A stretch of 16,288 nt of DNA from JBAWZR01 sp037142915 (GCA_037142915.1 JBAWZR010000017.1:1-16288); one strand, 5' to 3'. Positions 1-7,816 are shown, counted from the stretch's first letter. Notes: generated by a model from the letters alone, not told the origin. Numbers and translations: made by a program.

Positions 1-177
1 TAATTTTATCTCTGAGAAGCCCTCTGCTCTCAGAAGATTTATGGCTAGAGAGTAGAGCTTTTGTTTAACCTCTAATCCATAAGTCAGGTACGTTAAGGAA
101 CCCTTGATTTCGTTTTCTAGCATTACTAGCTCTGCTTTTTGCAAATGCTGTTTAAAGAGTTGCAAGTTAAATGCCAT
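1..177 (-). CDS. Partial hypothetical protein, N-terminal 59 residues
   Basis: An open frame on the minus strand begins with ATG (complement of 175-177) and runs without a stop to the left window edge, giving 59 residues and no C-terminus. It starts 20 bases after the cupin stop codon on the same strand, so the two probably form an operon. The peptide is mostly helical in character. Its last part, with a short run LRAEGFSEI, vaguely resembles the start of a class II aminoacyl-tRNA synthetase core (a helix followed by 'GF.EI'), but this is too little for an assignment. No SD sequence is visible. The length of the open frame, the operon-like spacing and the lack of any rival gene support it being real; the function is unknown. 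Confidence 0.55.
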   Translation of the reverse strand, partial: MAFNLQLFKQHLQKAELVMLENEIKGSLTYLTYGLEVKQKLYSLAINLLRAEGFSEIKL

Positions 178-197
178 ATCCGTTATCTGTTGTTTTT

Positions 198-608
198 TTA
201 ATTTGCAATAAGGCTAAGGCGATCTTCACTGTTGGCAGGTTTATGATCATTACCAATCGCCACGAGAACCAATTCGGTAATGGCCTCGATTGCATGTGGA
301 ATATTCGATGGAACCAAATAAATCATTCCTGCAAACATTGGATGTCGTTCATCTCCGTATACGAGAGTGCCTGTTCCTTTCGTGACCATAAGAATGTGCG
401 CTCCTATGTGTTTGTGAAGCGAAACTCCTTTTCCTGGCGCAAATCTAATTATATCCGCTCCAAATTTATTAGATTTTGAATCGTCTACGAGTAGGGGTAA
501 TGCTGTCCCATCGCTGTGCTTCATTTGAATGGGCTGTTGTCCTTCGAAGGAAGCAATATGCAATGTTGTTTCATTGAAGTCTGCCCATCTTGCTTGCTTT
601 AAATTCAT
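198..608 (-). CDS. Small single-domain cupin protein
   Basis: This 136-residue protein has the single beta-barrel layout of the cupin_2 group. Motif 1 is visible at residues 60-80 with H65 and H67 (LHKH) and a further His at 71, where cupins often carry the metal-binding Glu. Motif 2 is at residues 94-106 (G...VPSNIPH) with H105 as the last likely metal ligand. Such small cupins bind a metal and act as sugar isomerases, dioxygenases or ligand sensors; the substrate cannot be told from sequence alone. The gene is divergent from leuS, with 102 bases between the two starts, and is followed 20 bases later by another minus-strand gene. No SD precedes the ATG. Family assignment is good, function unknown. 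Confidence 0.85.
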   Translation of the reverse strand: MNLKQARWADFNETTLHIASFEGQQPIQMKHSDGTALPLLVDDSKSNKFGADIIRFAPGKGVSLHKHIGAHILMVTKGTGTLVYGDERHPMFAGMIYLVPSNIPHAIEAITELVLVAIGNDHKPANSEDRLSLIAN

Positions 609-651
609 ATGTAATTTATTAAAATGTATTATTGAAAAGGCACTCTAACCC

Positions 652-680
652 TTGCAAAACAAGGCATTTTGCAATAGTAT
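652..680 (+). promoter_or_regulatory. Putative leuS promoter with 8-bp dyad
   Basis: A -35-like TTGCAA (652-657) and a -10-like TAGTAT (675-680) are separated by 17 bases; the start codon of leuS follows at 711. The arms TTGCAAAA (652-659) and TTTTGCAA (667-674) form a perfect 8-bp inverted repeat that fills the -35 to -10 interval. A repressor could therefore bind on top of the promoter. The dyad lies between divergent genes and might serve both. Confidence 0.5.
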
Positions 681-710
681 ATAAATGTGTAATTGTACAG
701 TAGCATATAT

Positions 711-3191
711 ATGGAATTTAATCCAGCGAGTTTTGAAAAGAAATGGCAAGAGACGTGGAAAGATAGTTCAATTTATCATTCGGATAATTCGACGAGTAAA
801 TCACCTTGCTTTGTCGTTGATATGTTCCCTTATCCTTCCGGAAGCTCTATGCATGTTGGTCATCCTCGGGGATACGTAGCGACCGATGTGTATGCTCGTT
901 TTAAAAGGATGAGCGGGTTTAACGTTCTCCATCCGATGGGTTGGGATGCTTTTGGTCTGCCCGCTGAAGAAACTGCAATCGAAAACAAAGAATATCCATC
1001 TGCTACCGTTGAGAGAAATATCAAAAAGTTTAAATCTCAATTGATCATGCTTGGGCTTGGTTACGATTGGTCGCGAGAGATTAACACAACCGATCCCAAG
1101 TATTATGTCCATACTCAGCGAATATTTTTGGAGTTTTTTCGGAGAGGACTAGCGATGAATAATACTGTGGCAGTGAATTGGTGTCCAAATCTAGGCACTG
1201 TTCTGGCGAATGAAGACATTGTTGACGGTAAAAGTGAACGAGGTGGACACCCTGTATTTCAAAGACCCATGCGTCAGTGGATACTTGCCATTACAAAGTA
1301 TGCCGACCGGCTTATTGATGATTTGGATTTGCTACCTCATTGGCCGGATAAAGTGAAGAATGCTCAACGAAATTGGATTGGTAGGAGCGAGGGTTATGAA
1401 TTTAGTTTTTTAACCAATGTAAATATTGATATCCCGGTTTTTACTACGAGGATTGAAACTTTACCAGGAGCAACATTTTTGGTTATCGCTCCGGAAAGTG
1501 AACTTGTTAAAGAAATTACTGTTTTATCGACGAATGCTCAACAAATCAACGAATATGTTCTACTGAGTAGCCAAAAGACAAATCTCGAAAGGCAGTCGAT
1601 GAACGATAAAACAGGTATTATCGTTGGAGGCGTCACCGCAACAAATCCTTTCACGAGGACGGAAATGCCAGTTGTGATCGCCGATTATGTTTTAGCATCA
1701 TATGGTACAGGGGCAATTATGGCTGTCCCCGCTCAAGATGAGCGCGATAGTGATATGGAAAAATCCCTTGGTTTAGAAAAAAATAGTATCATCGCGAATG
1801 ATGTGATGGTGAGTGCTGAATCTTTGAATGGCAAAACTATTAATGAGACTCGAAAAATAATTTCTAAGATGGTCGGTGCAAATATTCGGAAATGCTATAA
1901 GATTCGTGATTGGGTATTTTCTCGCCAGCGTTTTTGGGGGGAGCCTTTTCCGATTGTTTGGATTCAAGGTCGGTCAAACTATGAGCAGTTATCTAAAGGC
2001 CCCATTGGTGAGTGGCTGCCAAGTGAGCCGGTTGTTTACACTGCTGACGACGCAGTAGAGCATTTTGCTGTCCCTGTTATACCAGAATTTCTTGATGCAA
2101 TGCGTCTGCCATTGGTAGATTCGTATCAACCAACAGGTGCCTTGGAAGGACCGTTAGCCGGTATTGATGAGTGGGTAAATACCTTTATCGATCCAAAAAC
2201 AGGCATGATTTCGAATCATCCAGACAAGTTAGGTTGGATACCAGCTTGCAGGGAAACCAATACTATGCCTCAGTGGGCAGGATCTTCTTGGTACTGGCTT
2301 CGTTATATGGATCCAGAGAACAAGGATGTGCCTTTTTCGAAGGAGCTTGCGCAGTACTGGGGCCCAGTGAATGTTTATGCTGGTGCTGATCATGCTGTCG
2401 CACATCTGATTTATGCCAGGTTTTGGCACAAAGTGATGCAAGATGCTGGTATGGTTAATTTTCCTGAACCATTTGAGAGATTGGAATTTCTTGGTTATAT
2501 TCTTGCAGAAGATGGATCAAAAATTTCAAAAAGAAAAGGTAATAGCCGAAGCCCTGAAGATGTTATAAAAGAGGTTGGCGCGGATACCTTCCGTCTTTAT
2601 GAAATGTTTATAGGTCCTTTTGAGAAACCAATTCCTTGGAATGACGAGGGACTTATCGGGGCACGACGATTTTTGGAGAGAGTTTGGAAGCTTTCGCAGT
2701 TGGTTATAAAAAAGAACGCTCTGCATTCGGATTTAAGGTCAGTTGCGGCTATTCATAAATCAATACAAAAAGTAGGTGATGACATCGAGGGTTTTAAATT
2801 CAACACGGCTATTTCAAGCCTTATGATGTGCTTAAATGAAATACAAGAAACGGAATTAACTATCTCGGATTTTAGCTTGTTTATTTCTTTACTGGCACCT
2901 TTCGCTCCTCATATAGCTGAAGAAATTTGGTTAATGGCAGGTAATGAAAAGTCAATACATATTTCGGCGTGGCCGGAGGTAAGGCAAGACTTGATTCGCC
3001 GGAACAGTGTTATATTGCCCATTCAAATTAATGGAAAGATTCGTTTGCGAATGACTATTCCTATGAATATGGACGGAGACGGCCTTAGGAAAATTGTTTT
3101 GAGTAATAAAGATGTTCAGAAATACCTTTTGAATAAAGAACCGAAAAAGTTTATATCTGTGCCTAATCGTATCGTTAGCATTCTTGTATAA
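711..3191 (+). CDS. leuS: Leucyl-tRNA synthetase
   Basis: This 826-residue class I synthetase charges tRNA-Leu in the cytoplasm. The HIGH signature appears as HVGH at residues 48-51. The tRNA and amino-acid binding blocks follow (GWDAFGLPAEE, then VNWCPNLGTVLANE). The CP1 editing domain holds a TTR..TLPGAT stretch near 244-254 and MAVPAQDERD near 337-346. The KMSKS loop is KISKRKGN near 601-608, and the anticodon-binding and C-terminal domains end at INGKIRLR and beyond. Length is normal for bacterial LeuS. ATG at 711 is chosen over an upstream in-frame TTG (693) because family homology begins at MEFNP and the putative promoter ends at 680. No SD is visible. Editing-site and KMSKS residues depart from consensus (usual: AHDxRD and KMSKS). 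A histidine-kinase tail fragment follows 26 bases after the stop, so the gene borders or belongs to the mosaic region. Confidence 0.96.
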   Translation: MEFNPASFEKKWQETWKDSSIYHSDNSTSKSPCFVVDMFPYPSGSSMHVGHPRGYVATDVYARFKRMSGFNVLHPMGWDAFGLPAEETAIENKEYPSATVERNIKKFKSQLIMLGLGYDWSREINTTDPKYYVHTQRIFLEFFRRGLAMNNTVAVNWCPNLGTVLANEDIVDGKSERGGHPVFQRPMRQWILAITKYADRLIDDLDLLPHWPDKVKNAQRNWIGRSEGYEFSFLTNVNIDIPVFTTRIETLPGATFLVIAPESELVKEITVLSTNAQQINEYVLLSSQKTNLERQSMNDKTGIIVGGVTATNPFTRTEMPVVIADYVLASYGTGAIMAVPAQDERDSDMEKSLGLEKNSIIANDVMVSAESLNGKTINETRKIISKMVGANIRKCYKIRDWVFSRQRFWGEPFPIVWIQGRSNYEQLSKGPIGEWLPSEPVVYTADDAVEHFAVPVIPEFLDAMRLPLVDSYQPTGALEGPLAGIDEWVNTFIDPKTGMISNHPDKLGWIPACRETNTMPQWAGSSWYWLRYMDPENKDVPFSKELAQYWGPVNVYAGADHAVAHLIYARFWHKVMQDAGMVNFPEPFERLEFLGYILAEDGSKISKRKGNSRSPEDVIKEVGADTFRLYEMFIGPFEKPIPWNDEGLIGARRFLERVWKLSQLVIKKNALHSDLRSVAAIHKSIQKVGDDIEGFKFNTAISSLMMCLNEIQETELTISDFSLFISLLAPFAPHIAEEIWLMAGNEKSIHISAWPEVRQDLIRRNSVILPIQINGKIRLRMTIPMNMDGDGLRKIVLSNKDVQKYLLNKEPKKFISVPNRIVSILV

Positions 3192-3217
3192 AAATCTTCG
3201 TCGTTACCGCTTTTTAA

Positions 3218-3340
3218 GAAGACCATCTCGGCCTCTATGTCGGCAAGCAGATGATCGAAGCGATGGGTGGCCGGATCTGGGTGGCGTCCAAAGGCGACGG
3301 CCTAGGCTCAACCTTCATCGTGGAAGTCCCCGTGGCGTAA
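3218..3340 (+). pseudogene. 3' fragment of a histidine kinase gene (tail copy A)
   Basis: After an in-frame TAA at 3215-3217, 40 codons read straight into the end of a histidine-kinase ATPase domain. GLYVGKQMIEAMGGRIWV is the G2-box helix and strand, and GLGSTFIVEVPVA-stop is the last strand pair. No kinase N-terminus, H box or N box exists upstream: leuS ends 26 bases before. It is therefore a detached gene end, not a gene. The final 37 bases (3304-3340) are identical to 7849-7885 and differ by one base from 11845-11881. Base composition is GC-rich like the response regulator and aspS further right. It is the longest of the three copies in this window. Confidence 0.85.
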
Positions 3341-3375
3341 ATGTAAAAGAGTTGTTGAGGTTGAGTCTTTTGGTA

Positions 3376-3404
3376 TTGACACTTCTTAGTCTTTCTGCTA
3401 TCGT
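3376..3404 (+). promoter_or_regulatory. Putative promoter of the block 1 operon
   Basis: A perfect -35 hexamer TTGACA (3376-3381) is followed after 17 bases by TATCGT (3399-3404), a weaker -10. It sits 36 bases after kinase tail copy A and 48 bases before the first gene of the block, so the block seems to bring its own promoter. Confidence 0.55.
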
Positions 3405-3451
3405 TAACTCACGGTCATTTCCGACCGGAACATGTTCTTTGGAGGTTTTCA

Positions 3452-3868
3452 ATGGCACAAAAAATTATTACGGGAGCTGAACGCTCCCTGATTCTCACTG
3501 AGCTTGGCCGATTTTTTGAGGTAGCTGCGGAGTATCGTCTTAAAACTGGCGGTAAGTCAGCAATGATGCCGAAATGCGTTGTTGATAGCGCTTGGCATGA
3601 TTTGCTAGATAAACCGCAAGAGCTGAGGGATTTAGTTGACCTCCATCTCGGTATCGAGATGGAGGTCGCCCATCTTAAAAGCTCTGGCAATGGTTTACTC
3701 GACTGGGTTAGCGTGTATGAGTCTCGCTTTGGCAAACTCCCGCTTCCATGGTTCGTGAGACCGGATGATTCGGTTGACGACGAGGCACTCGCTCATTACG
3801 AACAAACCGGCGAAGTGCGTATGTCGTGGGATTGTACACCTGGCATTACCAAGAAAAAGGCCGCCTGA
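3452..3868 (+). CDS. Hypothetical protein, 138 aa, with VDxxWH motif
   Basis: A strong SD (GGAGG at 3441-3445) lies six bases before the ATG. The 138-residue product is soluble, with no signal peptide or membrane segment. A VDSAWHDLL stretch near residues 44-52 recalls the 'VDxxWHxH' motif of glycine-rich-domain (DUF1399-like) proteins, and the C-terminal half is rich in Trp and Tyr (DWVSVYESRFG, LPWFVRP). I cannot assign a family with confidence. It is the first gene of a SD-equipped block that continues with an amber-split unknown gene, a kinase-like protein and a HAD phosphatase, and a terminator stands between it and the second gene. It is a real gene by start signal, length and position; its function is unknown, though it may work with the three genes that follow. 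Confidence 0.8.
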   Translation: MAQKIITGAERSLILTELGRFFEVAAEYRLKTGGKSAMMPKCVVDSAWHDLLDKPQELRDLVDLHLGIEMEVAHLKSSGNGLLDWVSVYESRFGKLPLPWFVRPDDSVDDEALAHYEQTGEVRMSWDCTPGITKKKAA

Positions 3869-3903
3869 TCAACGTTTATCAGGCATTAGTTTAACTTTGT
3901 TGA

Positions 3904-3936
3904 GAGGAGGGGAAAACAAGGCCCCTCCTCGTTTTT
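3904..3936 (+). terminator. Rho-independent terminator or attenuator
   Basis: A perfect 9-bp GC-rich stem, GAGGAGGGG (3904-3912) with CCCCTCCTC (3922-3930), is followed by GTTTTTG. It lies 35 bases after the 138-aa gene. The next gene starts at 3955, only 19 bases after it, and no new promoter is visible between them. It may thus act as an intra-operon attenuator that lowers expression of the downstream genes. Confidence 0.85.
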
Positions 3937-3954
3937 GTTTTATTGGAGGCAACG

Positions 3955-4659
3955 ATGAATATTTTTCGATCGTTATTTGTACCGCAGTTACCAGGATTTG
4001 AGGCGTATATTGCTGCGATAGAAAGTCAGTTTTGTCCGTTTCTTGAGCCATCTGCAACGCGAGGATTGACTTCGTACAGTGTGTATGAATTGGGGAATGG
4101 CGATATAGAGCAGATTTAGGCATTAATGTTTTGTATTGGACTTCTGCATACGGAGAATTTACGTCGTGCAAGAGCGGAAGTGCCATTACAACAACGCGCT
4201 TTGGTTTGTGAGAATATCATTTTTCGATTCGAAAGCGAAGATTCTGTTGATGGCGCTGAACTTTTCGGGTGGCCTCATTGGTTGCTTAAAGTCCGGTACA
4301 CTCAAGCAGGAGTGCTTTTTGGTAAGTTTTGGAAAAGCGAAGAGGCAATGTCACGGGATTCTATTCCTATACCGTCCCCGCCATACCATATGCTTTCCAT
4401 TCGTGGGTCAGTTAAGCAACGCGACCCGGCGTTTTTTACGAAAGCTCCGGAGTTGCTGGATACACTGATCGCCGCAGAAGATAGTGGGCAGTTTGTTTTT
4501 GAAGATGTTGAGAGAAGCGATGAATTATGTCGCTTAATTCAATCTCATTGCGAAACGACGGAAGACTTACTCGCAGTGTGCCGCAGAATTTTGGAGTCGT
4601 TTGATTTGTATCAATGCCTTTATTCTATAGGGGCAAAAAAAAGAGAGGTAACACAATGA
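3955..4659 (+). pseudogene. Unknown protein gene split by an in-frame TAG
   Basis: A good SD (TTGGAGGC) precedes ATG 3955, which opens 54 codons (MNIFRSLF...) ending in TAG at 4117-4119. The same frame continues without another stop to TGA at 4657-4659, about 180 codons more. The upstream part has the motif CPFLEPS. The downstream part contains YHMLSIRGSVK and DPAFFTKAPELL and reads as a natural continuation. A second ATG at 4126 could start a 177-aa protein but has only a weak SD-like TTAGG. The best reading is one gene of about 234 residues interrupted by an amber codon, through mutation, suppression or a sequencing error. It overlaps the kinase-like gene in ATGA, so translation of the two is coupled. 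I do not recognise the family with certainty. Confidence 0.65.
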
Positions 4660-5525
4660 AGACATTAAATGCTTTTGCCGAGTCGCTCGGTTTGGAGGTG
4701 ATTGAGACTATTGCGAACCGTCGCGGTTCGTTTGTATTGAAGGTTTGTCGAAATAGGGAGGTTTTTGCCTTGAAGAGCTGTGACCCGAGCGTTGAAGATA
4801 CCTATGACCGAGGCGAACTCATTCGCCGTGAAGCCAGCGTATTGCAAGAGCTTGGAAAATTGGCAGGCGAGCAATATGTGGATCACGGAGAAGATGCGAC
4901 TTACGGATCATGGTTACTTCTGCGATGGATTGATGGCGAGACGGCATCGACAATAGGAGCGAGGATTCGGACTTTGGATCAAAACAAGGTTTGTTCAAAA
5001 TTACTGCGACTGTTTGTTTCCATTGTAGAGACTTATGCGGAAGTTCACCACAAAGGCTTTCTACACGGCGATGTTCAGCCACAACATGTTTTGTTCGAGA
5101 AAGATTCCGATTGTGTGATTTTGTTGGATTGGGGTTTAGCTCGGAGAATCGGTGGACACAACCTTCCTTACAAAGGGGGATTCGTACATTTTGCTGCTCC
5201 GGAAATCGCTCGGGGAATGTTAGAAGAACGCGAGACGATTGAATACGGTGTTCTCGCTGAAATCTATTCCCTGGGTGCGCTTTTTCACTTCGTGTATACG
5301 GGCGAAACGGCAGTTGACTACGGTTCGGGGACTATGGCGCAAATACCATTTCGGCAAAAGCTGGAGGCGGTTGCGGAAAATCGCTTGCGGATTTTTTCTG
5401 AGCCGGTCAATGAATGCGAAGCACGACTACAAGCAATTATCAAACGATGTTTGATTGCCGATCCGACTTCGCGTTTTGAGTCCGCTGATACACTGCTCAA
5501 AGCTTTGCGTCAGGTGGGGATTTGA
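4656..5525 (+). CDS. Divergent Ser/Thr protein kinase-like protein
   Basis: This 289-residue protein has a protein-kinase fold in standard order: beta-3 lysine K40 (FALK), likely alpha-C glutamate E59, catalytic loop HGDVQPQHVLF (137-147), DWG in place of DFG (158-160), APE (181-183) and EIYSLG (202-207). The catalytic Asp139 and metal-binding Asp158 are present. The usual Asn after the catalytic loop is His144 and the usual Asp of the F-helix is Glu202, so activity is likely but not certain. There is no membrane segment or sensor domain. ATG 4656 overlaps the previous stop (ATGA) and a GAGAGG element lies upstream; a longer frame from 4614 starts inside the preceding gene and lacks support. 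The HAD gene follows 17 bases after the stop, and a kinase next to a phosphatase suggests opposed or sequential phosphate chemistry. Confidence 0.88.
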   Translation: MKTLNAFAESLGLEVIETIANRRGSFVLKVCRNREVFALKSCDPSVEDTYDRGELIRREASVLQELGKLAGEQYVDHGEDATYGSWLLLRWIDGETASTIGARIRTLDQNKVCSKLLRLFVSIVETYAEVHHKGFLHGDVQPQHVLFEKDSDCVILLDWGLARRIGGHNLPYKGGFVHFAAPEIARGMLEERETIEYGVLAEIYSLGALFHFVYTGETAVDYGSGTMAQIPFRQKLEAVAENRLRIFSEPVNECEARLQAIIKRCLIADPTSRFESADTLLKALRQVGI

Positions 5526-5542
5526 ATCCAATAGGAGGTACT

Positions 5543-6283
5543 ATGAGTAGTAAAATAAAAAGTCTTTCGACATTGGTTTGTGTTGGTGAGATAAGGGCAC
5601 TTGTTTTCGACTTTGACGGTACGCTTTACGAGTCAAATGCCGGAATAGAACAGCAGTTGCGACCATTAATGGTTCGACACGCTGCGCTAGCGTTGGATGT
5701 TTCTATCGAAGAAGCTAAACGCACTCTTGCTGGATACCGAGCCAAATACAAATCGAGCGTTCTCGGATTACACAGGCATCATGGTGTGGATCCGGAAACA
5801 TTCCTTCGAGATATGTATGACGAACTTGATCTTACTAGGATGGAAGTGCGTCAGGGACTTCGTTTCGAACTTGAACGGCTACGAGAAAAAGTTCCGTTGA
5901 TTGTTTTCACTAATTCCAATAGGAGTTTTACTCATCGAGCCATAAAGTTGCTTGATTTGGTTGAGATATTTGATATAGTCTTTACCGTCGAGGACAATGG
6001 CTTTATCCGAAAACCCGAAATCGAAGCATATGAAGGTTTATTTCGCAGCTTGGATTTGATACCAGGGCAGGTGGCAATGTTTGACGATATTGTTTCTAGC
6101 TTACGGGTCATGAGCGATTTCGGTTCAAGAACGATTCTTGTTGGAAATGGTTTGCGGCCGAAACCGAGTTTTGTGGATTTGCACACAGGCGAAGAGCATG
6201 AACAAGCTCCGGAATTCGTCGATGCATCAACTCACGACCTGGTTAGTTTCTTGAGGAAAATGAACGCGGAACTTGAAAAGTAA
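5543..6283 (+). CDS. HAD-superfamily hydrolase (phosphatase)
   Basis: This 246-residue protein shows all four HAD motifs: FDFDGT (nucleophile D23, acid D25), FTNSN (near 122-126), K157 in RKPE, and FDD with D181 and D182. The helical cap between motifs I and II is of the small C1 type, as in pyrimidine 5'-nucleotidases and phosphoglycolate phosphatases. The substrate is probably a small phosphorylated metabolite but cannot be named. ATG 5543 is chosen because AGGAGG lies four to five bases before it; an in-frame TTG at 5522 overlaps the kinase stop and has no such signal. It is the last gene of its operon: a terminator follows at 6329. Confidence 0.9.
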   Translation: MSSKIKSLSTLVCVGEIRALVFDFDGTLYESNAGIEQQLRPLMVRHAALALDVSIEEAKRTLAGYRAKYKSSVLGLHRHHGVDPETFLRDMYDELDLTRMEVRQGLRFELERLREKVPLIVFTNSNRSFTHRAIKLLDLVEIFDIVFTVEDNGFIRKPEIEAYEGLFRSLDLIPGQVAMFDDIVSSLRVMSDFGSRTILVGNGLRPKPSFVDLHTGEEHEQAPEFVDASTHDLVSFLRKMNAELEK

Positions 6284-6328
6284 GCTCCGCTAATAAGAAA
6301 AAACATTGACTTGAATCAAAGTCTTACC

Positions 6329-6359
6329 CCGAGTTTTCGAAAGGAAACTCGGTTTTTTT
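6329..6359 (+). terminator. Rho-independent terminator after the HAD gene
   Basis: The arms CCGAGTTT (6329-6336) and AAACTCGG (6345-6352) pair perfectly around an 8-base loop and are followed by seven T. It closes the SD-bearing operon that starts at 3452. Confidence 0.9.
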
Positions 6360-6395
6360 GTATATTTTGGAGAAGAGAAACGGGGTTTCGTCATG

Positions 6396-6404
6396 TGCTA
6401 TAAT
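6396..6404 (+). promoter_or_regulatory. Extended -10 promoter of the nucleotidyltransferase gene
   Basis: TGCTATAAT is a perfect extended -10 element (TGnTATAAT) placed 36 bases before ATG 6441. No good -35 is seen, as is common for extended -10 promoters. It directly follows the terminator of the previous operon. Confidence 0.65.
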
Positions 6405-6440
6405 TACCTATATTAGAGTATCTTTTGATATTATCTTTCT

Positions 6441-7076
6441 ATGAATCAAGAACTTGTCGATTTTCTCAAAGAAAAATATCATCCACATGTCATTGTATTG
6501 GCCGGCTCTCGGGCAAACGGAACATATACCGCGGACAGCGATTGGGATTTGTTTCTTTTCTGTAAGACCAAAGGTGTTGGCGGTATTTCGAAATGGAATG
6601 ATCAAGAATTGGATATTACTTTTCACGAATGGCCGAAACCGGAAGGATGGATCTTCACCAATCCATACAGTCCAGTGTTGCCGGTAGAGGTATTATTTGA
6701 CGATACCGAGGGAGTTTTCGATACGATCCTCAAACGAACCAAAGAGGTGTACGAGAAAGGATCGAGAGTGGCATATTCGGCCGGGTGCGAAGAACGACTA
6801 CGAAAATTAGATCGGTGGGTTGGAAAGTTGGAGAAGTATCAAGATAATCCTGAAGTGTGTTTCTATTACACCGGCATCGCCTATGAAGCTTTTATTCGAG
6901 TCTGGTTTGAAAAACGAAACCTCTGGCCATTGCCCCCGGCGCAAGCGTTGCCATTTATCAAAGAAAAAGACCCGGAGTTTTGGGAGTTATTGAGTCAGTT
7001 TTCCAAAGTGAGTGAACAAGAATTAGTAAGAATCGCTCATGCTATTACAGAAAAGAGTCAACAGACATCTTTATGA
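6441..7076 (+). CDS. Nucleotidyltransferase (MNT/Pol-beta superfamily)
   Basis: This 211-residue protein begins with a Pol-beta-type nucleotidyltransferase core. The motif GSRANGTYTADSDWDL has GS at 22-23 and the metal-binding DxD at D34 and D36, and a third acidic residue is likely in ELDITF near 57. The C-terminal half is helical (YYTGIAYEAFIRVWFEKR) and resembles substrate-binding or HEPN-like helical domains of aminoglycoside-type and toxin-antitoxin transferases. It would transfer a nucleotide to a small molecule, RNA or protein; the target is not deducible. There is no SD, unlike the operon just upstream. The stop overlaps the next start (ATGA at 7073-7076), so it is translationally coupled to the S51 peptidase. 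Confidence 0.88.
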   Translation: MNQELVDFLKEKYHPHVIVLAGSRANGTYTADSDWDLFLFCKTKGVGGISKWNDQELDITFHEWPKPEGWIFTNPYSPVLPVEVLFDDTEGVFDTILKRTKEVYEKGSRVAYSAGCEERLRKLDRWVGKLEKYQDNPEVCFYYTGIAYEAFIRVWFEKRNLWPLPPAQALPFIKEKDPEFWELLSQFSKVSEQELVRIAHAITEKSQQTSL

Positions 7077-7816
7077 AAACCATCATTGCCATCGGGGGAG
7101 GAGAATTGAAGGATTTGGACACGCTTTCGACTGATCGGGCGATTGTGAAGTTGGCCGACAAGAAACATCCCAAAGTGCTTTTCATTCCGACGGCGAGCAA
7201 TGATGCCGTCGGATACTGGGAGACTTTTCAGAATGTGTATGGCAAGAAGCTTGGCTGTGAAACCGATGTACTGTATCTTGTGAAGGAAAAGCTTTCCAAA
7301 AAAGAAATCGAGCAGAAGATTTTTTCTACTGATATTGTCTATGTCGGTGGCGGCAATACACTTCGCATGTTGCGTATCTGGCGAAATTTGGGTGTAGACA
7401 AAATGTTACGCCAAGCCTACGAGAAGGGAATTATCTTATCCGGTCTGAGCGCTGGAGCGATTTGCTGGTTTCGGTATGGCTCGAGTGACTCGCGGAGGTT
7501 TATGCAAAACGGAAAACAGCAAGAGATCCTTATAAGAATCACAGGGCTCGGACTGGTACCACTGACACTCAGTCCACACCATATTCGCGAGAAGAATCTT
7601 CGCGAGTCGGGGATGAAAGCAATCATGAAACGAACTCCCGGGATAGCATTGGCTCTGGATGATAATTCGGCGATTGTCATTCGAGGTAACCAATACGAAG
7701 TTCTGAAATCGAAAAAAGATGTCGGTATTCAAAAGGTGTCTTATAACAAAGGAAAAGTGGAGTGGAAGCCTTTGAAAGTTTCGGGATCTTTAGTGGAGTT
7801 GCTGGAGAAGAAATAG
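7073..7816 (+). CDS. Peptidase S51 family (PepE/cyanophycinase-like)
   Basis: This 247-residue cytoplasmic protein has the S51 signature. It shows VGGGNTLRML (91-100), the nucleophile elbow GLSAGAICW with Ser126, and LSPHH near 167-170 carrying the likely catalytic His. Family members are alpha-aspartyl dipeptidases (PepE), cyanophycinases and related amidases; size and motifs fit the PepE-like branch. It overlaps the nucleotidyltransferase by four bases and has no SD of its own. No terminator follows; the second kinase tail begins within 20 bases of its TAG and is in the same reading frame. Peptidase with nucleotidyltransferase is not a pair I recognise from a named system. Confidence 0.88.
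   Translation: MKTIIAIGGGELKDLDTLSTDRAIVKLADKKHPKVLFIPTASNDAVGYWETFQNVYGKKLGCETDVLYLVKEKLSKKEIEQKIFSTDIVYVGGGNTLRMLRIWRNLGVDKMLRQAYEKGIILSGLSAGAICWFRYGSSDSRRFMQNGKQQEILIRITGLGLVPLTLSPHHIREKNLRESGMKAIMKRTPGIALALDDNSAIVIRGNQYEVLKSKKDVGIQKVSYNKGKVEWKPLKVSGSLVELLEKK

Noticed and set aside
171..479. Plus-strand open frame opposite the cupin gene
   Set aside because: It is the antisense shadow of a clear cupin, with no start signal.
3428..3437. 10-base palindrome GAACATGTTC before the SD of the 138-aa gene
   Set aside because: Too short to be notable in 16 kb; no second copy seen.
3955..4659. Alternative genetic code as explanation of the internal stop
   Set aside because: The internal codon is TAG, whereas known CPR recoding affects TGA; the S51 peptidase uses TAG as its own stop, and TGA and TAA end other genes normally.
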